Shown in pieces: positions 1-9,953 of a stretch of DNA of 64,000 bases (position 1 is its first letter; the number at the start of each line of letters is the position of its first letter). The translations under genes and the position numbers were made by a program. The stretch comes from Trichomonas tenax (Eukaryota; Parabasalia; Trichomonadida; Trichomonadidae): assembly GCA_023091735.1 (NCBI GenBank), contig JALKBU010000157.1, forward strand, positions 1 through 64,000, given 5' to 3'. The notes under the pieces were generated by a model. The model saw only the letters and a list, made by a program, of their open reading frames with translations, searched no databases and was not told the DNA's origin.

Positions 1-2
1 TG

Positions 3-140
3 AACTACGTTTATGGTCTTCATACTCAGCGTGGAGTTTCAATCTATAAATGTCAGTATTGTTTAGACTACAAAGATATTTATAACACTTTTTATAAAAG
101 TGACAATTTGCCCGCGCAAAAAGTGACGGTTTATTTATGA
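3..140 (+). CDS. C-terminal end of an unknown gene (5' part outside window)
   Basis: An open frame enters from the window edge and runs for 45 codons to a TGA at 138-140. The peptide has ordinary amino-acid composition and a CQYC pair that could be half of a zinc-binding site, followed by an aromatic-rich stretch and a charged end. The frame is short, so it could be chance or the tail of a decayed gene. I do not recognise the family. Confidence 0.3.
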   Translation, partial: NYVYGLHTQRGVSIYKCQYCLDYKDIYNTFYKSDNLPAQKVTVYL

Positions 141-866
141 AAAGTGACTTTAAGGTTCTATAATACTTTTTGGTGTTCACTTTTGTCCTAGACTCAGAGT
201 AATAATTTTTATTTGTAAATTATTCAATTTTTGTTAAGCTGGCATAGGCTATCCAATCCCAAAAGCAGTATGATCTGACACGTTTTATTTACATGTCAGA
301 AATGCAAGTGCATAATTAAGGGCTATCTAATATGCTTTATAATGCGCGTTTTATTTTTCAATTCCATTATTTGTCATATTACAAAAATAAAAATTCAAAA
401 AAATCACGTTTTTTAAGGTTCGGGATACGGGAGGGATAAGTTTTTGGATCCCCAATACTTTGGGAAAAAGTTGGATCTATATTAATTTCTTTTTAAATGG
501 AAATATAAAACCAACGAATAAACAACGTTTTTATCACTAAATGGAAATTAAAGATCAAAATGATGCAAAAACATCCAGAACACAAAAAATGATTAAAAAT
601 TTGAAAAATATTTCTATAATATATGAAAACTAATCAATATAACGAAAACCATTAGAAATTATAGCATAGCCAATATATGGTAATCAAATATTATAATTGA
701 ATATCGATATGAATGATGAAATATAAGAATCATTATGCAAGACTAATAGAGTTGATTCTAGTTCAGTGGTACTAGAAAAAGAGATTTAGTAATAATAAAA
801 TATAATTTACATTATTTAAAAAGAAAATATATGGATTGGTGAAATAATATTATTTGCGGGGAGGAT
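141..866. other. AT-rich spacer, no gene seen
   Basis: No reading frame with protein-like content is visible. Around 270-300 there is a TGACACG...ACATGTCAGA pair related to the spacer motif found elsewhere in the window. A GC-richer patch near 420-475 contains TTGGATC twice. Confidence 0.5.
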
Positions 867-2398
867 TTAGATACCCTCACCTGCGCCCAATGTCTCTGGA
901 TCTTCGAACTCATTAGCGAATGGATCCGCTGTTGTGTTGCCGAAGATTGGGTTATCATTTTCGATTGTTGGGCCCTCATTTGGAACCATTTCTGGGTTCT
1001 CGAAGTTAATCTCTGGTGGGATGTCAGCGGACCTTGTTGCCATGTAAACGGCAGCAGCGATCAAACCGACAGCGGCGATGCCATCAACGCCAGTGATGAT
1101 TAAAGCGCCGACTCCGTCGTCAGGCTTATCATTCTGTGATACAACACTGATCTGGGTGGCATCGTTCGTCTTGTTTACAACCTTAATGGATGTGTTGACG
1201 CTGATGTCGATACCAGAGGAAGCATTTTTGATGTCTGTGTAGACGACGGGGTTGTACTCAAAATCCGCTGTTCTCTTCGGTGTTGGTTCTGTGGAAGGTT
1301 CTGGTGTTGGCTCTGGTATCCTTGGTGGGACATATGATGCTGTTGGGAGTGGAGACTCCTTTGGTGAAGCTGTTGGTGACTGCGATGGTGCTGGCTTTGG
1401 TGTCTGTGGTGATGGAACTGTCTGTGCTGGAAACTGTGCTGGTGTGCGCTCCGGTGGGTTCGCCCTCTTTTCCTGGTAACATTCACCTGTCTAGTAGAAA
1501 TAGAGTTCGAGGTCGAAGTTCCTGTAGTTGTATTCAGCAAGGTTAGCAGCGCCGTACATCCAACCGAGTCCGCCGACCTTGAAACCGATGTTGTTCTGGG
1601 AGCAGCAGTCTCTGAGTGTCAAGTAGCCCATGAGAGAGAAGATGTACGTCCTGTCAGAGCTGCACTGCTTGATGATGCAATCGTTCCAGTAAACTGAGCC
1701 CGCTGTGTTTTGGCAGAGAATGGTGCGGTCTCGTACGCATGGCAGTTGAAGTGGTTGTTATACTTGACGTAGTAGCTGCTTGAGCCGTAGACGATAACGC
1801 CGATACCGCGAGGGGCGTTATTCTTTACAACATTGTTGTACCTGAGGTTGGCGCTTGTGGAGACCTCATCTAAAGCGTAATCGCAGCTTCCGATGTTCTT
1901 GTTGTTGGAGATAGTGCAATTGTCAACTATAACCTAACCACGGCGGGCATAGAAGGTGCCTGTGTAGTCAGTGATGTCCTTGCCGCAGTTTGTGTAGCTG
2001 TTTTCGATGAAATAGTTCTTTTGATTTGCGTTTGCGCCAACAGCTGTGAACGATGTCTGGCCGTAGTAAGCACCGGAGCAAGTTGAGTAGCACATCCTCT
2101 TCTGAACAATGGAGCCGTCGTTTATGAACATCAAATCGCCGCCGCCATCTTTGTAATGTGTTGAGATTCTAGCCATTAAGCAGTTCTCTATGCAGAGCTT
2201 CGCGGAAGACCAAAGGCTCCACATCGTAACAGCACGTGAATTGCTATCAGTGAACTGGCAGAAGGAAACATAGTAACAGCCGCATCCCTGGGACCTGTGG
2301 AAGCCCAAGGAATTGAGTATCTAGTAGGGGATAAAGTTGTCGAATTAGTCTCCCCACGCTGAGGCAGTATTGTGGATCAATAGCCGGAGAAACAGTTT
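867..2398 (-). pseudogene. decayed trichomonad surface protein (beta-helix-like ectodomain, TM, NPxF tail)
   Basis: Reading down the minus strand, one protein can be followed through several breaks. Its order is a Cys/Asn/Gly-rich ectodomain resembling the right-handed beta-helix (Pmp-like) surface proteins, a Pro/Thr/Glu stalk, one membrane segment (about 1130-1060, core GALIITGV...GLIAAAVY) and a short acidic cytoplasmic tail with DNPIFGN. In the same frame there are stops near 2350, at about 2321, TAG at 1934-1936 and TAG at 1491-1493, plus a one-base frameshift near 1720. The frame from 1490 to 867 is open but has no ATG before the membrane segment. The N-terminus is missing. Codons are richer in C/G than the flanks, as in expressed trichomonad genes. 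Family assignment rests on architecture and the tail, not on alignment. Confidence 0.75.
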
Positions 2399-3391
2399 TA
2401 TAAAATGATTAATTTTGAGAGAAAATTTATAAATTTTATTTTTTGCGATTTCCTGATTTACGAAATTCACATTAACAGTTTTATTTCATGAACGATAAAT
2501 AACGTATTCAAATTAGAAACAACTTTTGTAAGGAATTCTATGAAACATTGAAATATGTAAGGAGATAAATAGTTCTAAAATTCTCTTGGAGATTCAAATT
2601 GCATAAAGATTTCGCTTAAATGTTTCCTTTCACAAAAAATGATTGAAAGATCATTCAAAAATTAACTAATGAAATAACAGACCTACATGAGATGGTTAAT
2701 AAATGAAATAGTAAAAATTAAAAAAAAATATTCTGTGGAAAATATTTCAATTTTTATGTAAATGTTCCTCTTTTGTATCGAATATATTGTTTTAAACCAT
2801 TATATGTGTTATCATTCAAACCACATCCTGGAGATGATACTGCCAAAGTTTGGGCTGTCAAAACGGCGGATTTAGATTGAAATTTATCCTTTATTCGACA
2901 TTTGAATGATTCCATTGCTGTGTATAGCCAATATGCAACAAGTGTAATGGAACCATATGAGTTAGTATTCGTGAAAGTCGTTCGTTCACATAAATTTCTG
3001 AAAATAAAGGTGAAAATGCCAGTAAAGGCTTTATTGCGTCTAACATGTCACAAAAAACTTGTTTGCATCATATCTTCACAATAACGCTATTCCAAATAAC
3101 AAGTTGTATTTTTAGTATTTAGCAATCTCCATCATAAACATCTGTAATTTAACAAATAACATTTACAGCTTCTTTATATCTTATGTCAAGAGTTCCATGA
3201 ATTTATATAATATTGATGATATTTCTTGACTTTATTTCATTGAACCAATCCTTAAAAGTTTGCATTTGTAATGCATTGAATGTTGCTTATGTATATCTAG
3301 TGAAAGACAGTTTAAACTCTTATTTTTAACTATTAACAAAATGATTTAACATAAAATACAATAATAACTAACAGGATTGAAAAACAAAGCT
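2399..3391. other. spacer, no convincing gene
   Basis: The stretch is AT-rich. A short open patch around 2818-2880, with a KPHPGDDTAKVWAVK-like peptide ending in TGA, and a 60-codon frame at 2902-3084 are the only protein-like segments. They may be gene debris, but I cannot assign them. Confidence 0.4.
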
Positions 3392-4945
3392 TCAATCCTC
3401 TTCCTCATCATCGCTATCCTCTTCTTCCTCGAAAAAGTCAACATTGAACTGATTTTCGAATTGATTAATCATCGCATTCTTCAATATTTTGAGGATAGTT
3501 TCGACATTATATGACTGTCCATCTTTCATACCACCGTTAACAGCGCTAATAACAGCCTGGACAAATTCATCTTTCAGTTTTGTTTTTGCAAGTTCGACTT
3601 GTTTCTTCATTGACTCAAGTTGATCAGAATAGTTAGATTCCTGGGCCTCGCTGATGCGCTTGGCTTCAGCAATGGCTGCCTCATATTCTTTCGCTGCGTT
3701 AGACATATCATCTTTTTCGTTGTCTAAGTTCCATTTTGCGTCATTAATTTTAGATTCCAGTTCCATTCTTTCGAGATTATTGTTGCTTTCGCTAATCTTC
3801 TCAGCGACTTCCGAATCGAGTTGCGCTTGGACAAGCCTTCCATTCGCTTCTTCTATCTGTTGTCGGGCACTTGCAATCTTTGTTAAAAGTGCTGCATTAT
3901 CACTTCTTCTTGCTGAAAGTTCTGTGGTGTGTTCTCCGATTTGACTTCTTATCTTATCAAGCTCTGTTGTGTCTACCTCTTTACTCCTGAGTGCACTGAC
4001 GAGATAAGCGCGTTCATCGAGAACAGCTTTCGTTGACATATTTCTTCTCTGCAGTCTTTGCAATGACGCGATTAATGTATCTGGTGAAGGAGGAATTGCC
4101 GACGAAACAAGATCGACATTGTGAATTGCAGCAACTTCTGACTCAGTGCGTGTGAATAGCGAAACCATTTCGGTTTTAATCGCTTCAAGAAGTTCATCAA
4201 ATTTAGTTTCTTTGACAACAACTTTCGGTTCTTCTTTGTGTTCTTCGTTTTGAACTTTTGTGCTTGGACGACGCTTGTTCTTCTTGTGCTTCTTCTGCGG
4301 TGTCGATGTTTCGCTAGTTTGTGTAGTTTGCGCTTGTTGAGATGTGATTGGCAAAGAAGTTGGTGCTGAAGCAAATGGATCGACAATTTGTGTGATTGCG
4401 ACAACGCCTGGTGCATAAGAAACGGCGAAAATGGATCCTGCAGGATTTCCAGCTAAAGCTCTGAAAGGCGAATCATCTTGTGGAAGTATTTGGAAATTGT
4501 CATCCTCGCGGACAGGCTCCGAAATTTGCGACATGACGCAATCGTATGCTTTGTAATTTACGCTGAAAGAGCTTTTTGGATCAACAATGCAACCACTTCC
4601 TTGCGAAAGGCACACGAAACTCGTTCCCTTCGCCATTTTCTGAGAAAGGGCAATCGCTGAGAACGCTCTTGCTTCGTCTACATTCGGGAATTGGAATAAA
4701 AATCTTCTTTGATTTGGATCTACGTAAGAGCAGTACACTTCATTCTGAATTTCCCATTGAATTTGTTCTGTTAATGGTATTGCGAAGAATGGTTTTCCGT
4801 TATTTATGGCTAATAATGTCAAATTTTCTTTGACCTTTGCTGCGAGAAAAACAACTTTGCCAACAGTCGCGTATTGATTTGTTGCTGGATTTAATGTGGA
4901 AAAAATTACCGCAGTTGCACGTACAGGCTTATTTTTTTCGAACAT
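3392..4945 (-). CDS. WH1/PH-like domain plus long coiled coil, FKBP15 (WAFL)-like
   Basis: The protein is 517 residues with an ATG at 4945. Residues 1-130 are beta-rich and look like an EVH1/PH-type fold (a VGKVVFLAAKV strand pattern, aromatic residues and an Ala-rich last helix). Residues 190-260 are low-complexity with Lys-rich KKHKKNKRRP. Residues 270-470 are a strong coiled coil, and the chain ends in a Glu/Asp tail. FKBP15-type proteins combine an N-terminal WH1-like domain with a coiled coil and act in actin and early-endosome dynamics. No FKBP domain is present here. The assignment is inference from architecture; a generic endosomal coiled-coil protein is equally possible. The upstream spacer contains repeated TGACATTTACAAA elements. 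Confidence 0.6.
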   Translation of the reverse strand: MFEKNKPVRATAVIFSTLNPATNQYATVGKVVFLAAKVKENLTLLAINNGKPFFAIPLTEQIQWEIQNEVYCSYVDPNQRRFLFQFPNVDEARAFSAIALSQKMAKGTSFVCLSQGSGCIVDPKSSFSVNYKAYDCVMSQISEPVREDDNFQILPQDDSPFRALAGNPAGSIFAVSYAPGVVAITQIVDPFASAPTSLPITSQQAQTTQTSETSTPQKKHKKNKRRPSTKVQNEEHKEEPKVVVKETKFDELLEAIKTEMVSLFTRTESEVAAIHNVDLVSSAIPPSPDTLIASLQRLQRRNMSTKAVLDERAYLVSALRSKEVDTTELDKIRSQIGEHTTELSARRSDNAALLTKIASARQQIEEANGRLVQAQLDSEVAEKISESNNNLERMELESKINDAKWNLDNEKDDMSNAAKEYEAAIAEAKRISEAQESNYSDQLESMKKQVELAKTKLKDEFVQAVISAVNGGMKDGQSYNVETILKILKNAMINQFENQFNVDFFEEEEDSDDEEED

Positions 4946-4998
4946 TAGTTTTTTGAAATTATTTTTACCAAATGCCTTTTTACAAAACAGATTTGATC

Positions 4999-5100
4999 TG
5001 ACATTTACAAAATTTCATGACACTTTACTGTCAAATTGTATTTGACATTTACAAATTATTCTGACGCCTTACAAAACAAAAATTTTAGTTTTTTTGACGT
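4999..5100 (-). promoter_or_regulatory. TGACATTTACAAA-type motif cluster upstream of the 3392-4945 gene
   Basis: TGAC cores occur at 4999, 5018, 5043, 5062 and 5095, most followed by an A/T tract and TTTACAAA. Two intervals are 19 bp. The cluster lies 50-155 bp upstream of the ATG at 4945. It is a diverged form of the TGACATGTAAA spacer element. A regulatory role is inferred from position. Confidence 0.4.
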
Positions 5101-5307
5101 TTTGGTTTCCCGATTTTTAAAAATCCAATATCAATAATATGATTTTGGTTGATATTAGACATAAATCTATAAGCATCATTTGATCATAGTAATAGTTTAG
5201 TATTATTCATTCACGTTTAATCATCAACATTTTGATATAGAAACGAAAACCAATCGATCACAGCTTCATTGAGTTAAATATTTTGTAGTAACAAAGTTGA
5301 GTGCATA

Positions 5308-5445
5308 ATGCCTCAATTCAGTTGTTATTGGTGGAAAATAAAGACATCATCGATGAGTTGACTCTCCTCCATGTTGCAACAACATTGATATCAAATGGAG
5401 CTAACATTGAAACAAATGAATGCGATTTTCCACTATGCATAAGGG
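5308..5445 (+). pseudogene. ankyrin-repeat gene remnant
   Basis: This starts with an ATG in a context (ACAAAGTTGAGTGCATAATG) almost identical to that of the ankyrin pseudogene at 20414. A few dozen bases later comes the ankyrin-like peptide TLISNGANIET, matching TLISSGANIEA at 20820-20860. The frame is interrupted and most repeats are missing. It is a degraded copy of a trichomonad ankyrin gene. Confidence 0.65.
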
Positions 5446-5657
5446 TAATGAATATCTTTTTTATTTTTTGACAATTCTATAGAATTGTGAAAATTACAAA
5501 TCATTTTGACAGTTTACAAATTATTTTTATATAAAATTGACGTGTCATAGTCACATAAGAACAAATGAATTACAACATTCATACAGATGTGCTTAGCTCG
5601 TCATTAACATTATATACATAACACGGAATAACTCTATTTCGACAGCAATGACGGTAA

Positions 5658-5954
5658 TTTCTCGATCTACCACAAATTCCTAAGGAAACACGAATTTCTT
5701 TCAAGGCCGGATGTGTCATTATTGTACTTCTCATGAAGAAGAAGAAGGACAACGAGAGTGATACATCAGCCATCGAAATGAACGAAGAGACTGTTGTCTC
5801 CATTCCAGACAACAACTCAGCCACCCTCATAAACGACAATCCTCTTTGGACCACATCAGTTATGGGAGACAGCGACGATTCATTCAAGAACGATTTCGAA
5901 GAAAATGCCGGTGGTGGATTCTTCGGCGTTACAGCAAATCGTCAGCTCTCATAA
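5658..5954 (+). pseudogene. tail fragment of a surface membrane protein
   Basis: The open frame of 98 codons has no ectodomain and is preceded by an in-frame TAA at 5655. It ends a short hydrophobic run (GCVIIVLLM), then KKKK, then a cytoplasmic-type acidic tail with NDNPLW and a Gly-rich end. The layout (TM, basic stop, acidic tail with NPxW/F) mirrors that of the decayed gene at 867-2398 and of trichomonad BspA- and Pmp-type proteins. An ATG at 5733 would give only the tail, so a functional protein is unlikely. Confidence 0.55.
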
Positions 5955-6027
5955 ATCAAAACGTAAAAATAGGTCGTTTTGTTCAAATATATTTTTTCAT
6001 GCTATGCCACTTTTTACTAAAATTAAA

Positions 6028-6504
6028 ATGACTGAGAGTAGTCAACACGCTCGCATCAGTCAGTATATTAATGAGATTATTGTGGCCTGTAGACAGGACC
6101 CTACGAGAATAGAAGTCGCAATTGCAAATTTTAAGTCATTATTAACGGCAATGAAATTATATGATCAGGCACCGCGCTATTTTAACGCTATATTCTCTGA
6201 TAATGAGGCTGTTCCTGAACTTTCCAACCAACCACAGCTTCCTTCACAGCCTGAAAAAGCAAATGAAAATCAAAATCGACCTTCTGTTGCGACAGATCTC
6301 GAAAAGATCTACGGAAGGAAACTGAAAATTACTGATTTACAACAGTTGGGAAGCGCTTTGTCGCAAAATCTCAACATTAAACTCGATCGAGATACAAAAA
6401 GAAGCAAAGTTGCTTTAATCAATTGGTTTTCTAAGAATTGGGGCGTAATATATCCAAAAATTTATGAACTTGGTCTTCAAAGAATGGTCTTTCAAAAGAA
6501 ATAA
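6028..6504 (+). CDS. small conserved-looking protein of unknown function
   Basis: From the ATG at 6028 the product is 158 residues; an in-frame ATG at 6004 would add eight. The N-terminal 60 residues are helical, then comes a Pro/Gln/Asn linker, then a basic C-terminal module of about 65 residues (KITDLQQLG...KVALINWFSKNWG) with a Trp-rich helix, suggestive of a small nucleic-acid- or protein-binding fold. I do not recognise the family. It begins 74 bp after the surface-tail fragment but is unrelated to it. Confidence 0.6.
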   Translation: MTESSQHARISQYINEIIVACRQDPTRIEVAIANFKSLLTAMKLYDQAPRYFNAIFSDNEAVPELSNQPQLPSQPEKANENQNRPSVATDLEKIYGRKLKITDLQQLGSALSQNLNIKLDRDTKRSKVALINWFSKNWGVIYPKIYELGLQRMVFQKK

Positions 6505-7584
6505 TTAACAATTTTTTATTTTAATGCCAAATATCATGAAGTCAATAATGTGTAACACGTGCTAATTATTCTAATGTTACTTATCACGTTCATTTTATAT
6601 AATTTCAAATTCGAATTTATTCAAAAAAGTTTCACAACAATACAGCCTCTCTATGCATTACACAGGTAAGTGAATAATTTGACAATATTTTATTTTCAAA
6701 TTCAATACACTATTCACCATTTTTTTCATTTGATAATATTTCAAACAAATCTTAACATTTAGTATTCTTTCTTTTATAGCAAATAGGCTACAAGCAAATA
6801 TTTAATTCGAAATAAAATTCAAATAAAACGCATCATAATTGGATATCAACAAAATTTTATTAAAATACTCTACGGGCGTGTTCCTCACAATATTGAGAGG
6901 GACCCCTTGAAAAAATTGAGAGGAGTACCTAGATTAAAAAAAAGTAGTTTAAGTTAATTGAACCACGAGGCTGTTGTGTGTCATTATTGAAAATTCCGTC
7001 TTTTGAAAAAACAAATATTTTTGACAAGTAATTCCGCAAGTTGACATGTAAACAGGTCATCATGATGACCTGCTGTATACATATATACTACTGATTTAGC
7101 GGCAACTTCATTCTTGTGGCTCCAGAAGGATTAAAGTTCCGACAGCAATGGACGAAAATCAGTTATTTGCATGCTTATTGAATTGTTTACATGAAAAGAA
7201 TCAAGATCCCGTGCTTCGAGTACCCGAAGCCAAATGTTTCTGTGATATCAATGCGTAACCAAAGCGATAATAATGAAATTCATCAAAATGTTTAAATTAT
7301 GTATTAGTTTATTCGCGTAAAGCTCTTGCATTAGTTGATTTATTTCACCCATGAAGTATGTACAATACAAAGCATGAAAATTTTTTAGAGTTTTGAGTTT
7401 GACAATGTTTTTGGATAATTTGAAGTCGCTTAATTATTATTCCGCCACTTTTCAATTTTGATAATTTGAACAAGATTTTTTTCTATCATTCATTTTCGTA
7501 ATTATGGAAACAATTTTTAAATGTTTTGGTGATTAATGAAACAAAAATTTTTAGTTTCATCAACTTTTTTTTTGAAAATTTTTA
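6505..7584. other. spacer with possible gene debris
   Basis: The stretch is AT-rich. A short ATG frame at 7148-7258 (36 codons, MDENQLFACLLNCLHEKNQ, HEAT-like) and neighbouring open patches (TSFLWLQKD before it, VKALALVDLFHP near 7310) look like pieces of a decayed helical-repeat gene, but they are too short to assign. A TGACATGTAAA element lies at 7043. Confidence 0.35.
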
Positions 7585-7596
7585 TCATTTTTTTTG
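7585..7596 (+). promoter_or_regulatory. initiator (Inr)
   Basis: TCATTTTTTTTG lies directly before the ATG at 7597 and fits the trichomonad Inr, with transcription expected to begin at the A of TCA. It favours this ATG as the start. Confidence 0.55.
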
Positions 7597-8445
7597 ATGT
7601 CTGAAGGAGAACCGGACTTCTTTTGGGTTTTTTCTTCAGACTTTGAAGAGGACGACGACTTGAACGTGATAGATGACATATTATACGAAATTGAAGAAAA
7701 TTACGATATATCTGAGTGTGATGAACCACAAATGATCTCTTTTCTTCGACACAACAACTATGATATTGATGTATTCACTGATGCATTACTTTCTGGAGAT
7801 TTTGGAGAGTGCATTCCGTTAAATCCAGCATTTGAAGTTAATTATTCACGCGGCAAAGTCACTATCAAGAAGCAAACGATTTCAAAGAACAAGAATCCAC
7901 CAAAAACATCAACAAAGACATCAAAGCCGAATAAATCATCGAACCAAAATAATAATGCCAGCAAAGAACCGATTGTTTATAACATTGGTGTAATTGGACC
8001 TAAAAAATCAGGAAAAACATCACTTATTCAGAGAATTTCAAAATCGAATTCATCAAATAAATCGTTGACGATTAATGGAAAAACTATTGCGCTCAGTGAG
8101 AATCCTGACACATCAAAAGGAAAGCGCTCGTATATTTTTGTTTACGACGTTACAAACTTTGATTCAATTGATTTTTTGGAAGAAAATTCAGTATTTAATT
8201 CTTCTCCTCAGGAAATAATTGTTGTTCTTAATAAGTTCGATCTCATTCCTAAGGATCAATGGGAAGATGCTTACAACTTTTGCGTGTCGAAGCTCCAAGC
8301 TTTCTTCAAAGAAATCGGACAAAAGCCTCATGCAATCGTTCCAATATCTGTGACAAAAGATATTAATATATTTTCGAAAGGCTTCGATTTCTATAAACTT
8401 ACTCCATTAATGAAGACTCTCCTTTTGTTGAATTTACGCAATTAA
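7597..8445 (+). CDS. reduced Hbs1/EF1A-like GTPase
   Basis: The protein is 282 residues. The acidic N-terminus plus a helical module (residues 15-75) resembles the Hbs1 N-terminal domain. A Ser/Lys/Asn linker follows, then a P-loop GPKKSGKT (134-141), a NKFD G4 motif (212-215) and a G5-like ISV, with spacing around NKFD like that of Hbs1/eEF1A. The region where the G3 motif DxPG should be reads SENPD, switch I is missing, and the two beta-barrel domains of Hbs1 (normally over 600 residues) are absent. Known Hbs1 works with Dom34/Pelota in ribosome rescue. This short form probably cannot do that in the usual way. The start is the ATG directly after the Inr. Confidence 0.6.
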   Translation: MSEGEPDFFWVFSSDFEEDDDLNVIDDILYEIEENYDISECDEPQMISFLRHNNYDIDVFTDALLSGDFGECIPLNPAFEVNYSRGKVTIKKQTISKNKNPPKTSTKTSKPNKSSNQNNNASKEPIVYNIGVIGPKKSGKTSLIQRISKSNSSNKSLTINGKTIALSENPDTSKGKRSYIFVYDVTNFDSIDFLEENSVFNSSPQEIIVVLNKFDLIPKDQWEDAYNFCVSKLQAFFKEIGQKPHAIVPISVTKDINIFSKGFDFYKLTPLMKTLLLLNLRN

Positions 8446-8544
8446 CATAAAATATATATATATAACTATTTATTCATATGATTCTGCAATAGCATAAACA
8501 CGGAAAGAAAGATAATATAAAAAGTCAGATTACATTCTTTCGAA

Positions 8545-9707
8545 TTAAAATCCTTTGATAGCGTTTGGTGCTTCTTTAAGCATTTTCTTCATTAATTCAT
8601 AACTTGCACACCTTTGTACCCAAAAGCCCTTTGAAAGGCCATCTGGGACTTGAAAATCAGGAGAGAATATTAAGTTACAATTTACTTCGACAAAGTCTTT
8701 AATTTCTTCAATTGACGAATACTTTATCAAAAGGATGCGTGATTTTCTCAAATCGCATAATGCAACAAAATTGCCATCTTCAAATTTTGCGATTTTTATG
8801 TTGTGAGAAAGGGTTTTTCCAATTTTCATTCAAAACTTCTTTGGGTGAATCTTTATTACAAATATATGATACTTCGATATCATCATTCATTGAGAATGTG
8901 ATATTTTCTGTTGTATCTGTTTTCCAGTTGATTATAGAGTCAATGAATTTGTTGACTACACATGTATCAAATGCCATCGATAATATTGAATATACTTCAG
9001 TTTCCTTAGAGTTCGGCCTGTAATACTTTGTCTTCAAATTGCCAATTGCATGCGACATTACTAGTGGAGGAAGGTTGGCTAAATTGAAATTGTTATTCCC
9101 GAAGTAATACTTTAAATTATTCAAAATTGTGTTGATAGATATGTGATCATCTGCATCATCAAATGACTGAATGAACACAACTTGGATTTTCGACAGTATA
9201 TATTCGATTTGTTTTTTGATTGCATCACGAGCTTTTACGATTATGCAATGTTCAGATTGTGCAAAAACAAATATATCAGGAATTGCATCGGAGAATTTAA
9301 TGTTTACAGGAACTGGATTTGAATCTAAGTAAAACAGCAAATCATCGGATGCACTTCGATCTTTTGGAGTTTGCATTAAAATTGCGTTGAACTCTTCATT
9401 ATCGAAAAAAATATACTTTTTTTGACTTATCCTCTTCAAACACACCGTAGAGTGCAAATGTAGTTAGCTGTTCATATGTTATTTCTTCAACTTCTTGAAT
9501 TAATTGTAGATGTTTGGTACGTTCAGCCATGTCGACTGTCAAGATTTTCTCCATTTGCGGTATCATCTTCTGCATATCTTTATATTGATCTAAGAACAAT
9601 TTTAAATCTTTGGAATTGATTTTGTAAAGATATTCTATTCAAACAAAGGTTTTTATCTTTTCGAGGGTTTTAGTTGAAATCTCGTACCTAGGACTTTGGC
9701 TTTTCAT
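8545..9707 (-). pseudogene. interrupted gene of unknown family
   Basis: One protein of about 385 residues can be followed from an ATG at 9707 to the stop at 8545. It has an in-frame TGA at 9639-9641, a one-base shift in an A7 run near 9419, and another shift near 8815. The text is consistent across each break. The N-terminal part is helical (FLDQYKDMQKMIPQME) and the middle is alpha/beta. I see no signature motif. The upstream spacer keeps a motif array (9721-9818), so the promoter looks better preserved than the frame. Two of the three lesions lie in or near homopolymers, so sequencing error is possible for those, but it does not explain the TGA. Confidence 0.6.
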
Positions 9708-9720
9708 GAATCTTTTGCTA

Positions 9721-9818
9721 GTCAAAAAAGAAATGATTTCAAATAGTCAAATTTTTACGTGTCAAAAATCAAAATTCATTTTAATTTACACAACAGATTT
9801 TTATTTTACATGTCAAAT
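9721..9818 (-). promoter_or_regulatory. ACATGTCAAA-type motif cluster
   Basis: GTCA cores at 9721, 9746, 9761 and 9812 sit in AT tracts (TTTACGTGTCAAAAA, TTTTACATGTCAAAT). They lie upstream of the interrupted gene that starts at 9707. This is the same family as the arrays at 10983-11148 and 26418-26528. Confidence 0.45.
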
Positions 9819-9953
9819 AATGCATATTTTATTGAAGAGAAAAACAATTTATTCTAAAATAGCTCTTGGATTGCCAAATTAAATAACAATTGAAATAGAA
9901 TAATATCAAAAAAGATAATTTTATTATATTATTCAAACAAAATTAAAGGTAAT

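Noticed and set aside
1175..1546. Overlapping His/Ser/Thr-rich and Gly/Val-rich frames on both strands
   Set aside because: They are other-frame readings of the Pro/Thr/Glu stalk of the decayed surface protein, whose own frame is open through 1490-867.
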